Notes: generated from the letters alone by a model not told the origin. Shown: positions 28,772 through 39,045, counted from the stretch's first letter. The stretch: DNA of 64,000 nucleotides from Cellvibrionaceae bacterium (GCA_028281575.1 JANQJP010000015.1:31481-95480); one strand, 5' to 3'. Made by a program: numbers and translations.

Positions 28772-29359
28772 TTAGTCGTGTTTACTAATAAAGCTGCGAA
28801 TTGTCGTTCGGAGATCGTCGAGACGAAAATCTATAAGTTGACGCTCGACTAAATCGACGACATCCGCATTTTGAGAGTGGCTAAAATTTAGTTTTAGTTC
28901 TTCTACCAGGGACAGTGACTTGGCCAAGTCATAGTGAAGGTGTTTTTCAATATCGTGCAGGAGCTGACACATCCTTTTGACACTGCCGACGTCACTTTGG
29001 TTTATGAGTTCGACACATTTTTCCAGTTCGTCGAGCCTTTGCTGCAGTAGCGAAAGTTGCGTGTCAATATCAGCTATCTCAGCTGCTTGGAATGTGATTT
29101 CCAGTTGTGCGGCCTGGGCGGAAAGCGCCTCTGCACCAAGACTCGCAGCAGAACCTTTGATTTGATGCACGAGTCGTTTGGCGCCATCTAAGTCGTTGGC
29201 TGCGGTAAATTCTTCGAGCTTAATTCGAGCGTCTTTATTATTGGTGTACAACGAGTTGAGCAATAGAACGACGCGATCCTGCTTGCCGCGCAATCGCGCG
29301 ACGGCGCCGTTAAGATCAAACCCGTCGATTTCTGGTAAGGCCACTACATCTTCCATCAA
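28772..29359 (-). CDS. Hpt domain phosphotransfer protein
   Basis: A 195 aa protein whose first 110 residues form an Hpt helical bundle with phospho-acceptor His65 in HQIKGSAASLGAEAL. The C-terminal half is helical and may be a second, degenerate bundle. It sits 10 bp upstream of the response-regulator gene. It should pass phosphate between a hybrid kinase, not present in this window, and that regulator. Confidence 0.88.
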   Translation of the reverse strand: MMEDVVALPEIDGFDLNGAVARLRGKQDRVVLLLNSLYTNNKDARIKLEEFTAANDLDGAKRLVHQIKGSAASLGAEALSAQAAQLEITFQAAEIADIDTQLSLLQQRLDELEKCVELINQSDVGSVKRMCQLLHDIEKHLHYDLAKSLSLVEELKLNFSHSQNADVVDLVERQLIDFRLDDLRTTIRSFISKHD

Positions 29360-29621
29360 TAAACTAGGGAGTTTCGTGAATTTATGCAGATAAAAATCAG
29401 CGTAAGTGTATTTAGTATAGATGCGAAATTGCGCTTGCTCAGACTTGTGCGGCGATAAAATACTTTCGTTATAAAACGAGGTGTCAAACCATCAATTCGG
29501 CAATTAACCTGCTGGTTGTGTATTTGAAAACATTTGCACAGAGGTGTGCGCGTGCAGCGTTTAAGTAATTGAAAAAAAAGAATTTTTCTAAGGTCCAGGC
29601 GCTAAGTTAAATATTTCGTTA

Positions 29622-29759
29622 TCACGAAGCCTCTGCGAGCTGGCGTTGAACATAGTTGGCGTTATTGTTCAGCAGATGCGACAAAATCTGGCGGAATTTC
29701 ATTTTCACCAGCAGAGCCATTATTACACCCAAGATGCCATCCCTGAGTGTGGATTTCAC
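29622..29759 (-). CDS. Possible 45-aa small protein or coding remnant
   Basis: A short frame (GTG 29759 or ATG 29720 to TGA 29622) encodes a protein-like helical sequence (ILGVIMALLVKMKFRQIL then NNANYVQRQLAEA). It begins 20 bp past the symporter stop. There is no strong ribosome site. It may be a small membrane-associated peptide or the tail of a lost gene; the family is unknown. Confidence 0.25.
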   Translation of the reverse strand: MKSTLRDGILGVIMALLVKMKFRQILSHLLNNNANYVQRQLAEAS

Positions 29760-29778
29760 TATTCCGGACGAAGCACGA

Positions 29779-31311
29779 CTACTTTAGGCGCTCTCGATAG
29801 TCTGCCACTTCTTGTTTAACGACAGGTGCAAGAATGTAAAGACCAACTAAGTTGGCCAGACTCATGGCGAAAATCATTGAATCTGAAAAAGTGATAACGT
29901 TCCCGAGGCTGGCCATGGAACCGAGCACGATGAACAGACAAAACAAAATTTTGTAGGAATAAGAGGCGGTTGACGATCTGCCAAACAAAAAAGCCCAACT
30001 AATTGAGCCGTAATAGGACCAAGACAACATCGTGGAGAAGGCGAAAAGAATCACGGCCGCAGCGAGAATGCCTTTAAACCAGGGGAGCACGCTTGTAAAT
30101 GCGGCCGATGTCAGCGCTACGCCTCCGAGATTCGAGTGCTCTGAGTAAGCCCCGGTAATGATGATGACGAGTGCCGTCATTGTGCATATCACAACGGTGT
30201 CGATAAAGGGCTCGAGCAGCGCGACAAACCCCTCTGTAGCGGGCTCTTTTGTCTTTACTGCCGAGTGGGCAATAGCGGCAGAGCCAATACCCGCTTCGTT
30301 CGAAAAGGCCGCGCGTTGAAAGCCCTGTATCATGGCGCCAATCGCTCCGCCAACGACGCCTTCGGGGCTAATTGCACCCCTGATAATCGCGCCGAAGGCG
30401 GAGGGGATTTCACTGAAGTTGCTGAGCAAGATAAATACGGCTGTGATCAAATAGACCGCGGCCATAAACGGCACTAAGCGCGCGGTGACTTTAGCGATGC
30501 TCTTTATGCCGCCAATAATGACGACGGCGACGAGCACCGCAATAATGGAGCCAAACAGCCACCCTTTGTTTGCAAAAAAGCTGTTGTTGCCACCTGTAGC
30601 TTCTACTGTCATCGAATAGGCTTGGTTGGCTTGAAACATATTGCCGCCACCAATTGAGCCTCCGATACAGCAAATGGCGAAAAAAACGGCCAGTATCCTG
30701 CCTAGATCGCCAAACCCTCTCTCGGCCAGGCCAGCGGTTAAATAGTATTTGGGCCCGCCGGAAACGGTGCCATCCGCATGGTACATGCGGTACTTTACGC
30801 CGAGCGTACACTCGGCAAATTTGGATGACATGCCAAGCAATCCCGCAATGATCATCCAAAAGGTTGCGCCTGGCCCACCGACGGAAATGGCCACGGCAAC
30901 CCCGGCGATGTTGCCGAGACCGACGGTGCCTGAAAGCGCAGCGGTCAGTGCCTGGAAATGCGACACTTCACCGGGACTATGCGGATCTGAGTACTTGCCG
31001 CGGACGAGATCTATCGCGTGGCGAAAGCCCCAGACGGATATGAACTTTAAGTAGATAGTGAAAAACAGCGCGCCCAACGCCAGCCATACGACGATCCAGC
31101 GTATGCCGAAGTCGTCGCTGAGCGAAATTTCAGAAAAAATAATGCCGGCGATAAAGTCCGAAACGGGTGCAACTTGCAGGTCGACACATTCGTCAATGCT
31201 CATTTCTGATTCAAGACACTCAGAAAAACTTTGTGTTTGCTCGGTTGAAGCGAAGACTGGGACTGAGAAAAATACACACAAAAGGAGGGTCAGTTTGAAC
31301 AAGAAGCGCAT
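29779..31311 (-). CDS. Alanine/glycine:cation symporter family protein
   Basis: A 510 aa inner-membrane transporter of the AGCS family. I chose ATG 31311 because GGGAAAATC precedes it. An N-terminal signal-like helix and a cysteine-containing periplasmic stretch (to about residue 55) come before the usual core. The core shows [44 protein letters not shown] and [18 protein letters not shown], all hallmark AGCS segments. It imports small neutral amino acids with Na+ or H+. The extended N-terminus is typical of a marine subgroup. Confidence 0.94.
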   Translation of the reverse strand: MRFLFKLTLLLCVFFSVPVFASTEQTQSFSECLESEMSIDECVDLQVAPVSDFIAGIIFSEISLSDDFGIRWIVVWLALGALFFTIYLKFISVWGFRHAIDLVRGKYSDPHSPGEVSHFQALTAALSGTVGLGNIAGVAVAISVGGPGATFWMIIAGLLGMSSKFAECTLGVKYRMYHADGTVSGGPKYYLTAGLAERGFGDLGRILAVFFAICCIGGSIGGGNMFQANQAYSMTVEATGGNNSFFANKGWLFGSIIAVLVAVVIIGGIKSIAKVTARLVPFMAAVYLITAVFILLSNFSEIPSAFGAIIRGAISPEGVVGGAIGAMIQGFQRAAFSNEAGIGSAAIAHSAVKTKEPATEGFVALLEPFIDTVVICTMTALVIIITGAYSEHSNLGGVALTSAAFTSVLPWFKGILAAAVILFAFSTMLSWSYYGSISWAFLFGRSSTASYSYKILFCLFIVLGSMASLGNVITFSDSMIFAMSLANLVGLYILAPVVKQEVADYRERLK

Positions 31312-31407
31312 GATTTTCCCACTGGGCAAGATGCAAAGTAGCGATTTTAGCTGCTGTAGCCGAGATTACCAGAGCGCGGGCAGGATCTCGGCCACTATGG
31401 GTGTGGG

Positions 31408-31887
31408 TTAACGTGCTGAATGGAGCGCGCGTTGCTTTTCTCGATTCCAATCGCGCTCTTTTTCGGTTTGACGTTTGTCGTGCAGCTGCTTGCCTTTCGC
31501 CAAGCAGACTTCGCACTTAACCAGGTGTTTTTTCCAGTAGAGCGCAGTAGCGACGACGGTATGACCCTTTTGATCGGCGTAGCCAGCGAGTTTGCTTATT
31601 TCTTTTTCGTGCAGTAGAAGCTTGCGGTAACGTGTAGGTTCACAAACAAAGTGCGTGGAAGCCGTAGCGAGCGGTTGTATTTGGCAATTTAATAGGAATG
31701 CCTCACCATCTTTAATAAAGACATAGCTATCCGTGAGTTGTGCTTTACCCTGTCTAAGACTTTTTACTTCCCAGCCTTGCAGCACAATACCTGCTTCGAA
31801 TTTTTCTACGATGAAATAGTCGAAGCGAGCTTTTTTGTTTTGTGCGATTGTATTGCTGGACGCTTTACCGCCACCTTTTTTTGCCAT
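31408..31887 (-). CDS. smpB: SsrA-binding protein SmpB
   Basis: A 159 aa tmRNA partner protein. Signature segments are [33 protein letters not shown], and the C-terminal basic tail with [17 protein letters not shown], which occupies the mRNA channel of stalled ribosomes. It works with the tmRNA gene at 12787-13143. It is divergent from ratA-rnfH, a very common gammaproteobacterial arrangement. Confidence 0.97.
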   Translation of the reverse strand: MAKKGGGKASSNTIAQNKKARFDYFIVEKFEAGIVLQGWEVKSLRQGKAQLTDSYVFIKDGEAFLLNCQIQPLATASTHFVCEPTRYRKLLLHEKEISKLAGYADQKGHTVVATALYWKKHLVKCEVCLAKGKQLHDKRQTEKERDWNREKQRALHSAR

Positions 31888-32009
31888 GGGCGCGGATTAT
31901 AAGGACAGTTGCCCGACTTGTCCCGTGCATTTGGATTTGACGCTACTCTTTTCTTGAACGGCTCGGTAGAATGCGCCGTCATTAGTATTCACAGGCCCCA
32001 GGGTGTTAG

Positions 32010-32441
32010 ATGGCAACGATTGAACGCAGCGCCTTAGTGCCTTTTTCGGCGCAACAGATGTTTGCGTTGGTAAACGATATTGAAAGCTATCCTAAATTTA
32101 TGCCCGGCTGCGTCGATGCAAAGATAATGCGGCGAGGAGATGGTTGGTTGGAGGCCCAGCTCGACTTGGCGCTCATGGGCATCCAGCAATCTTTTACGAC
32201 TCGCAATGTGCTTGAAGTACCCGAAAGGATGACTCTGTCATTAGTCGACGGCCCATTTCGTTCATTTGACGGTGAATGGTGCTTTGATGCATTAAACGAA
32301 ACGGCGTGTAAGGTTAAGTTTCGGCTTAAGTTTGAAATGTCCAATCCGTTCGCAGCGATAGCACTTCCTCAAATGCTCAAACGTGCCGCGTCGCAGCAGG
32401 TTGAAGCTTTATGCAAACGCGCAAAAAAGGTTTACCTATGA
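32010..32441 (+). CDS. ratA: RatA family START-like protein
   Basis: A 143 aa START/SRPBCC-fold protein (COQ10/RatA group). Start region ATIERSALVPFSAQQMFALVNDIESYP and the C-terminal LPQMLKRAASQQVEALCKRA match the family. E. coli RatA was described as inhibiting 70S assembly; other members bind ubiquinone. It overlaps rnfH by 4 bp (ATGA). Confidence 0.93.
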   Translation: MATIERSALVPFSAQQMFALVNDIESYPKFMPGCVDAKIMRRGDGWLEAQLDLALMGIQQSFTTRNVLEVPERMTLSLVDGPFRSFDGEWCFDALNETACKVKFRLKFEMSNPFAAIALPQMLKRAASQQVEALCKRAKKVYL

Positions 32442-32758
32442 CCGATATAGAGCCTATTTCTGTAGAAGTGGCCTATGCGCTACCCGAGCGGCAAAAAATA
32501 ATCCAGGTGTTCGTTGAGCCTGGTACAACTGCCCACGATGCCGTGCTGAAATCCAAAATCGATGAGTTTTTCCCCGAGATTGATATCCACAACGCAACGC
32601 TGGGTATATTTGGCCAAGTGCTTGGCGCCAAGGGAAGCAAAAAGCCTACGGAGTATGTTGTACACCCAGGTGATCGGATTGAAATATATCGGCCGCTTAT
32701 TGCCGATCCGAAAGAAGTGAGACGCAAGCGTGCGGAGAAGGCGCGCGCCAGCTCATAG
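32438..32758 (+). CDS. rnfH: RnfH/RatB family ubiquitin-like protein
   Basis: A 106 aa protein with the beta-grasp family pattern: VEVAYALPERQKIIQVFVEPG, LGIFGQVL and HPGDRIEIYRPLIADPKEVRRKRA. I use ATG 32438, which overlaps the ratA stop, rather than the longer frame from 32411. Function in the family is not settled. Confidence 0.93.
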   Translation: MTDIEPISVEVAYALPERQKIIQVFVEPGTTAHDAVLKSKIDEFFPEIDIHNATLGIFGQVLGAKGSKKPTEYVVHPGDRIEIYRPLIADPKEVRRKRAEKARASS

Positions 32759-32778
32759 TCGCAACAGTGATGACTGCA

Positions 32779-33639
32779 CTATTGGGAGTGGGTTCTAGGA
32801 TCAAACCAGAAGGCAGGGTTGTCAGTGGGCGTCTCCTCGGGAAGGTGTGGATTATCCAGGGAAATCACGCGCCGGTTTGCCAAATTGGACTTGGCCAATG
32901 CGTTTTTGACAACCGGGTGTGAAAAGAAAAAGCGGTCGAAACTCCCATCTTCCACCATCGCCAGTAAGCCGTTTTCCAGGTCGGTTGCCAGCTCAGTATT
33001 TTTGGGGCTCACAAAAAAATACAGCGGCATCTTGTAAACCACGATTAATTTTTCTTCTATAGCAAGCCCGAGCTTGGGGCGCGAGGAAACTTCACTCCAG
33101 GGTTCATGCAATCCGCGCGGGAAAGCATCGAAGCGACCTGCGTTAAGCATATTAAAAAGGTGTTCATACTCCATGGCGGTGACCACGCCAATGCCGTTTG
33201 ATGCGAGTACCTCGACATCTGCCCATGCCTTGCCCTGGCCGAAAAGCACTTTTTTCTGTAAATCACGGAGTGTATATATATCGTTAAACAGCGCCTGCTC
33301 GCCGTTGCGGATAATCAGCAGTCGGTAACCCAGAAGCCCCTTAAATATAGGGATACGGATTGGAAGTAGTTTTTTTTCTATTGATCGCGAAGTGCCAAAC
33401 CATACAACGTCCAACTTGCCGTTCAACACGTCTTGGGCCTGTCTTGCAAGGCTTGCGTCCTTAGTGGCCGCGAGTACATGGATTTTTCTGCCCGAATATT
33501 TTAGTGCTCGCTCGAGTAGTTGGGCGCAATAAAGTGAGCCGTCATTAAGTGAAGGTAGCACTTTTAATGTCTCGCCCAGCGCAAGCTGTTTCAGGAAAAT
33601 CCCCGAGAGCAATAGTCCGAATAACGCTGAACTCTTCAT
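32779..33639 (-). CDS. Periplasmic substrate-binding-like protein
   Basis: A 286 aa protein beginning at ATG 33639 (MKSSALFG), with a signal peptide ending near ALG-ET. It has a two-lobe solute-binding fold of the SBP_bac_3 type, with QDVLNGKLDVVWFGTS early and GRFDAFPRGLHEPW in the hinge region. No ABC transporter is adjacent. It ends close to the convergent rnfH gene. Such solitary proteins often serve sensing rather than uptake. Ligand unknown. Confidence 0.7.
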   Translation of the reverse strand: MKSSALFGLLLSGIFLKQLALGETLKVLPSLNDGSLYCAQLLERALKYSGRKIHVLAATKDASLARQAQDVLNGKLDVVWFGTSRSIEKKLLPIRIPIFKGLLGYRLLIIRNGEQALFNDIYTLRDLQKKVLFGQGKAWADVEVLASNGIGVVTAMEYEHLFNMLNAGRFDAFPRGLHEPWSEVSSRPKLGLAIEEKLIVVYKMPLYFFVSPKNTELATDLENGLLAMVEDGSFDRFFFSHPVVKNALAKSNLANRRVISLDNPHLPEETPTDNPAFWFDPRTHSQ

Positions 33640-34213
33640 AAATGCTTTTTTAATTTGGCGGTTGAAGTTAAACGAAGGTGATTCCAATCTTTTGTTGCGA
33701 AGAGCCTAGAGTAATGGACTTAAGACATCGAACATTCTATATCCACCACCGTCGCGCGAAAACGTTATTAATTATGCAAATTAATGCAATTTTTGCATGG
33801 CTCGTGCGTAATTAGCTTGAAATCCATTTTTTATTCTTTATTTGTATATAAAAACATATATTTATTTTATTTTGTTTTTTATTACTTTATGTCTATGCCT
33901 ATTGGATATTTATAAAAAAATCTTAATTTTTGTAATATAAATCTAGGTTTTGTCTAGTTTTTGCGCGGGTTGGTGAAGGTTTATATGTTTAATAATTATT
34001 TTTGATAGCGTTTAATATATGGAAATATTTCAAATTTCGTGTTGCAAACGATTGCAAAATGAAAAAAATTGGCGTTATACTTCGCTTTAACAGGCTCCCC
34101 GGGTCTGTTTTAAACGACTGACATACGTGAATTTGCTGTGCAGATTCGAGTTTGTCGAAAAACTAAATAATCAATAATTCGATGCAGCTCACTTCTTTTA
34201 AGGGAGATATTCA
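33640..34213. promoter_or_regulatory. AT-rich upstream region of the TonB receptor gene
   Basis: About 570 bp, extremely AT-rich between 33770 and 34040. It contains one 16-bp LacI-type operator-like site (34042-34057, listed separately) and a clear ribosome site GGGAGA ahead of ATG 34214. It should also hold the promoter of the divergent binding-protein gene. Confidence 0.6.
34042..34057. promoter_or_regulatory. Predicted ScrR (LacI-family) operator, TonB receptor
   Basis: TTGCAAACGATTGCAA, about 157 bp ahead of the receptor start. The same core occurs upstream of the fructokinase gene (15 of 16 identical) and of the lacI-type gene (13 of 16). The central A-C-G with flanking TTGCAA halves fits LacI-family operators. 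Confidence 0.75.
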
Positions 34214-36613
34214 ATGCCAATAACGAACTCCACACCGAAGATTTCTCGTCTGAGTCCTTTAGCCGTTGCTGTTGCCGCCACCGTTGGTTTTACCTCGCAA
34301 GCTCATGCGGAGCTTGGTCTTGAAGAGGTGATTGTGACCGGTGTTGCACGCAGTGGTGGTGCGACTCAAATGGATACTTCTATTTCCACATCAAAACTCG
34401 ATGCCGCTGAAATTGCCCGCCAGGGACCACGTACTTCAGCCGAGATTTTTAGAAACATACCTGGTATTCGCTCAGAATCATCTGGTGGTGAAGGTAACTC
34501 AAACATTAGTGTGCGTGGTCTGCCTGCGCCTGATGGTGGGGCCAGATATGTGCAAATACAGGAGGACGGCTTACCCATTGTTTTGTTTGGTGACATGCAA
34601 TTTGGTACTGCGGATACTTTTTTTCGCGCCGACTCTTCAATTTCACGTATTGAAGCTATTCGTGGCGGCTCATCCTCGACGTTAACAAGTAATGGTCCCG
34701 GCGGTACGATTAACTTCATTAGTAAGACTGGTGAAGAAGATGGTGGCTCTGTTTCCCTGCTTGTAGGTCTTGACTACGGAGAAACGCGAACTGATTTTGA
34801 ATTTGGCGGCGAGCTTACGGATACTGTGCGTTTTCATATAGGTGGTTTTACACGCGATGGTGAAGGCCCTCGAGATGTTGGTTACAACGCGCATTCTGGC
34901 GGCCAAATTAAGTTCAACCTTACAAAAGAATTTGACAATGGCTTTATTCGTGTAAATCTCAAGCATCTTGATGATCGTGCACTTGCTGTGCTGCCTGGTC
35001 CACTTAACGCAGATGGAGAGGGGCTCGCAGGCGGCGATTTCGAATCAGATGATCTGACTCAAACGCCGTGGCTTACAAATAGCGCTTACGTTGATGCAAA
35101 CCGCGATTTGGGGTCTAGCGATGTGAGAGATGGGCAACACCCTGTCGTCGATTCTTATGGTTTTGAAGCAGAATTCGACCTGGGCGATGGTTGGTCAGTA
35201 AATGCGAAACACCGCACGCAAGAAATTACAGGGAGTTGGACAGGTACTTACTTCGCTGGTTTGATTGATACTCCCACTTATGGTTTTGCGGGTGGCGCAA
35301 GTATTACTGGTGATGAATTTAGGTACGTAAATGGCCCTAATGAGGGCGAGGTTTATACTGGTTCGGCGCAGGATGTGAAAGTCTTTGATGTGACCTGGAA
35401 TGATATGGGCACAACGATGACAGATATTCGCCTGTCCAAATCTTTTGACGATAAAGCCTTTTTAACATTAGGTTTGTTTAGCGGTACGCAATCGTTTGAT
35501 CAAGAGTGGCACTGGTCGAGCTATCTCACTGAAGCCAAGGGTGATGAAGCTGCACTTATTGACATCGTTAGTGTCGATACCTCTGGTGAAACACCGGTAG
35601 TTACTCCGCTTACAGAAGGAGGCTTGGCACATTATGGTGCGAACTGGGGAGGATGCTGTAACAAGCATGATGATCTTGAATTTGAGGTATTTGCCCCTTA
35701 TGCCGCATTGGAAATGATCTTTGGTGATCTCTCCATTGATTTAAGTGTGCGCCAGGATAATGGAACTGGAACCGGCAGTCAGTACGGTGGACAAGTCGTC
35801 GACCTTGGAGACATTAATAACGATGGTGTTGTATCTGCCGTTGAGCAGAACGCTGTTGTGCCAAATCGCACACCTACTCAGCAAATCAATTGGGATTACT
35901 CTGAAACTTCATACTCGGCAGGTGTCAATTATACATTGGCAGATGAGCACGCTGTTTTTGCTCGTATTAGCCAGGGTGTGAGAGCTAATGCCGATCGTAA
36001 AGTGGGCGCGGCAAATGCAGCAGGAGAGCTTCCAGACGAAGAAATGCGTGATATCGTTGATCAGCTTGAACTCGGTTACAAAATGAATTTAGATAATATC
36101 GATTTATTTGTGACCTATTTTATGGCTGAAACGTCGTTAAGTAGTTTTGATTTTACTCAGAACCCTCCTCAACTGGAAAAAGAGTACGAAATATCTGGGC
36201 TTGAAGTCGAATTTGGTACTACTTTTGGTCAGCTCTCGGTAGATGGTAGCTTTACCTGGACAGATTCTGAGCTCGTGAGTGACGCTGTAACGCCAGCAAA
36301 CAATGGAAATACGCCGCGTCGTCAAGCCGAGTTAATTTATAATATCACCGCAGCGTATGATACTGATGATTTCTCAGCTGGAGCGCAAATAATCGGTACT
36401 GACGACTCATTTGCGGGTGATGATAATACAACTGTTCATGATGGCTTTAATACGGTTGGATTATTTGGCGATTGGTACGTCAATGATGCACTCACACTCT
36501 CACTCAACATTAATAATTTATTTGATGAGCATGGTGTTACCGAGCAAGGTGGCGGTGGCTTCCGTGTGATCTCTGGCACTACCAGCTCGTTGAGAGCAAC
36601 GTTTAGTTTTTAA
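34214..36613 (+). CDS. scrO: TonB-dependent outer-membrane receptor, probable sucrose uptake
   Basis: A 799 aa receptor with a signal peptide ending near AHA-EL, a plug domain (RTSAEIFRNIPGIRSESS, NISVRGLPAPDGG, GPGGTINFISKTG) and a long beta-barrel ending in an aromatic Phe (RATFSF). It moves substrate through the outer membrane using TonB energy. Context gives the substrate: the upstream operator is shared with the sucrose phosphorylase operon, matching the ScrR regulon receptor ScrO described for Alteromonadales. The substrate could be another glucosyl-fructose sugar. A strong terminator follows. Confidence 0.9.
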   Translation: MPITNSTPKISRLSPLAVAVAATVGFTSQAHAELGLEEVIVTGVARSGGATQMDTSISTSKLDAAEIARQGPRTSAEIFRNIPGIRSESSGGEGNSNISVRGLPAPDGGARYVQIQEDGLPIVLFGDMQFGTADTFFRADSSISRIEAIRGGSSSTLTSNGPGGTINFISKTGEEDGGSVSLLVGLDYGETRTDFEFGGELTDTVRFHIGGFTRDGEGPRDVGYNAHSGGQIKFNLTKEFDNGFIRVNLKHLDDRALAVLPGPLNADGEGLAGGDFESDDLTQTPWLTNSAYVDANRDLGSSDVRDGQHPVVDSYGFEAEFDLGDGWSVNAKHRTQEITGSWTGTYFAGLIDTPTYGFAGGASITGDEFRYVNGPNEGEVYTGSAQDVKVFDVTWNDMGTTMTDIRLSKSFDDKAFLTLGLFSGTQSFDQEWHWSSYLTEAKGDEAALIDIVSVDTSGETPVVTPLTEGGLAHYGANWGGCCNKHDDLEFEVFAPYAALEMIFGDLSIDLSVRQDNGTGTGSQYGGQVVDLGDINNDGVVSAVEQNAVVPNRTPTQQINWDYSETSYSAGVNYTLADEHAVFARISQGVRANADRKVGAANAAGELPDEEMRDIVDQLELGYKMNLDNIDLFVTYFMAETSLSSFDFTQNPPQLEKEYEISGLEVEFGTTFGQLSVDGSFTWTDSELVSDAVTPANNGNTPRRQAELIYNITAAYDTDDFSAGAQIIGTDDSFAGDDNTTVHDGFNTVGLFGDWYVNDALTLSLNINNLFDEHGVTEQGGGGFRVISGTTSSLRATFSF

Positions 36614-36645
36614 GTTGTTATTTGTTTCTTTGCACTTAGTTAGCA

Positions 36646-36669
36646 GGCCGGTTTTCCGGCCTTTTTTTT
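36646..36669 (+). terminator. Rho-independent terminator after the TonB receptor
   Basis: Perfect 6-bp GGCCGG/CCGGCC stem, TTTT loop, then eight T residues. Confidence 0.95.
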
Positions 36670-36716
36670 GCCAGGATATTTGTCAATGGGAAAAGATTTG
36701 TTCGTTGAAAAGAAGG

Positions 36717-38315
36717 CTACTTAACGCGATAATTTGTTGACGCGAGAGGCCCGGAAATCGCCCCTTGATTACGTGCTGATATTTTTTCGTCTGCCAGTGT
36801 TTTTAATAGAGCGTTATTTTTAACTAATTGTGTACGTTGTCTTTCGAGCAGTGCATTTCGCTTCGCGCGCACCTGATGCAATATGTCTCGACTTCTGTCT
36901 GGCGCTGATCTTTCGGGTTCGCCTGCGCCTTGCATGCCATACAAAATATATTGATAGTTTTCACTGTTAAAACAAACGATGCTATGGTCAAAATCGAAGT
37001 CGTTGGGTGCGTCGTGTTTCCAGCGATCAAGGAGCGCCTTCAAGCTGTCCGGAATTGTTGCTGGATCACAATTATCTCGCCAAAATTTAGAATCGGTGCG
37101 TTGCGATAAGCAGTAATGCAGTTTAATAAAATCAGTGATGTTTTCGAAGTGGCGTTGCATCATGACATTGAAATTATTGGCTGTCTCAGTGTAACCATTA
37201 AAAAAACGAGCGATTGATTGGGACAGTGCCCAGTTAGCCATTTCGACTAAATAAATTCCTGTCGACTCAAGCGGTTCGAGAAAGCCAGCAGCAAGACCCA
37301 CGCTTACGCAGTTTCCCCGCCATTGTTTTTCGTGATAACCGATGCGCATATCGAGTTTTCGGTACTCCAGATTATGTGTACCAGTATTAAGGTATTGTGC
37401 TAAATCAACGGCCGCTTCTTCTTCAGATATGTAGCGGCTGGAAAAAACATGCCCAACACCTCTGCGGTTTGTCAGGTTAATATCCCAGATCCACCCGTTT
37501 TTTTGGGCCGTGGATTTTGTATAGGGAACGACATCATCAATGGAATTTAGATCGACGCGTGTAGTGATTGCGGTATCACAAAAGAGAGTATCTTGTTTCG
37601 AAACAAATGGATTGTTTTTATCACGATTAATAATGCGCGCGGCAAAACCAGTGCAGTCGATTACCAGGTCGGGAAGCAGTTCTCTACCCGATTCGAGTTT
37701 TATCTTCCTGATATTTTCGCCATCGTCATCAATGGTGCAGACTTTGTCTACCAGATGTTCAACGCCTAAGTTTTTGCCAATCGTTTTCAGAAAGGTGGCC
37801 AGTTTGCCGGCATCCAAATGATACGCGTAAGGTAAATTCCCATTGAAGTTTCCAGATGCCCTGGTTTTAGGAGCAAAACCTCTTTGAGCTAGTGTGGATT
37901 GGATGCCAGATAATTCTGCATAAATGCCGCGTTCGTCGAGGGGGGTGTTTATCCAATGTTTGGCGAAGTTGTCCGAGCCGGCGCGAAGCGGTGCTTGAAA
38001 TGGGTGAAAGTAATATTCGTTTTGTTCATCGGGACATTTAACCCATTGATGAAATTGAATGCCATGCTTAAATGTCGCATCGCACGCGCGCATAAATTCA
38101 TATTCGTCGATACCGAGCTCGTTCAGTGTCAGGCCTAACGAAGGTGTGGTTGCTTCGCCAACGCCGATAGTTGGGATATCCGATGCTTCAACCAGGGTGA
38201 TGCGAACTTCGCCTAGATAATTATCCGGCAGTGTTGCGCTTAAAAAAGCGGCACTGAGCCAGCCGGAAGTGCCGCCGCCAACGATAACGATAGACTTAGC
38301 ATTGTCTGCGCTCAT
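36717..38315 (-). CDS. Tryptophan-halogenase-like flavoprotein
   Basis: A 532 aa member of the flavin-dependent tryptophan halogenase family. Seen: GGGTSGW (13-19), GVGEATTP (51-58), the catalytic-type Lys83 in FKHGIQFHQW, and FLEPLEST with Glu347/Glu350. The hallmark WxWxIP reads W275-I-W-D-I-N280, so the proline is replaced. Family members near TonB receptors in Xanthomonas and Brevundimonas (BrvH type) halogenate indole in vitro, but the natural substrate is unclear. Here it follows sapC and scrR on the minus strand in a sugar locus, suggesting a role tied to glycan uptake rather than to an antibiotic pathway. Confidence 0.88.
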   Translation of the reverse strand: MSADNAKSIVIVGGGTSGWLSAAFLSATLPDNYLGEVRITLVEASDIPTIGVGEATTPSLGLTLNELGIDEYEFMRACDATFKHGIQFHQWVKCPDEQNEYYFHPFQAPLRAGSDNFAKHWINTPLDERGIYAELSGIQSTLAQRGFAPKTRASGNFNGNLPYAYHLDAGKLATFLKTIGKNLGVEHLVDKVCTIDDDGENIRKIKLESGRELLPDLVIDCTGFAARIINRDKNNPFVSKQDTLFCDTAITTRVDLNSIDDVVPYTKSTAQKNGWIWDINLTNRRGVGHVFSSRYISEEEAAVDLAQYLNTGTHNLEYRKLDMRIGYHEKQWRGNCVSVGLAAGFLEPLESTGIYLVEMANWALSQSIARFFNGYTETANNFNVMMQRHFENITDFIKLHYCLSQRTDSKFWRDNCDPATIPDSLKALLDRWKHDAPNDFDFDHSIVCFNSENYQYILYGMQGAGEPERSAPDRSRDILHQVRAKRNALLERQRTQLVKNNALLKTLADEKISARNQGAISGPLASTNYRVK

Positions 38316-38337
38316 GCGCCTCGCCCGATAGCTTGGG

Positions 38338-39045
38338 TCAAACTAACTTACTCCAATTATTCATCGATAAGCGATGGGCAAACACGAGGTCGAGCGCAGC
38401 ATTTTTGCGCAGCTTAATAAAATCTTCATCGCTAAGCTCATCAACTTTTTTGTCGTCGATGCCAGTGAATTGTAGTTTTTCAGTTTTGCCTGATTGATCT
38501 TTGTAGGTAAATGTCTTTGCAGCAAATACTCCCAAGTCAGCTAGCGCCAATACTGCGGCGCGAGTCGTTTTTAACGATTGCTCGAATACTACACTTAAAT
38601 TAAATATCTCTTGTATTGCTTTGCTTGCTTTACCGTCAACAAAAAATGGAATGCTCGGGTTGTCGTCTGTAATCAGTGTAGAATTTTCGTCCATACAGAG
38701 TACTGGGGTTTCAGCGTCTTGGGGGACAACCGAAATTAAAGGGTAGCGCCTGACACACATTGGAATATGTGTTGTGTCTCGCCAGGCGCCGTTGTCGTCG
38801 ACAAAAGCGTTGTTGTTTTCCTTTATTGACAGTGCGATCGAAGGAATAAACTCGTCTCCGATAAAGATAATTGGATAGTCTTGGGCGGCAACAGCGAGCT
38901 CGGCGGCAACTACGGGGAGTGCGTTGAAGTCGCGTGCAAACGAAAACTGTGTGTCGGAAGGTTGAAGTCCATAGGTCGCGTGCTTGGTATGCTCAATCGG
39001 TATCACCGAAGAAAAAAACAGCGCTTTTTTTGTGGTGTCTTGCAT
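38338..39045 (-). CDS. SapC family protein
   Basis: A 235 aa protein matching the SapC-like family seen beside TonB receptors and tryptophan-halogenase genes: FSFARDFNALPVVAAELAVA near residue 40, then YPIIFIGDEFIPSIAL, VRRYPLISV and CMDENSTLI. The family is named for an S-layer transport protein, but its biochemical role is unknown. It lies between scrR (33 bp) and the halogenase gene (22 bp) in one probable operon. Confidence 0.88.
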   Translation of the reverse strand: MQDTTKKALFFSSVIPIEHTKHATYGLQPSDTQFSFARDFNALPVVAAELAVAAQDYPIIFIGDEFIPSIALSIKENNNAFVDDNGAWRDTTHIPMCVRRYPLISVVPQDAETPVLCMDENSTLITDDNPSIPFFVDGKASKAIQEIFNLSVVFEQSLKTTRAAVLALADLGVFAAKTFTYKDQSGKTEKLQFTGIDDKKVDELSDEDFIKLRKNAALDLVFAHRLSMNNWSKLV

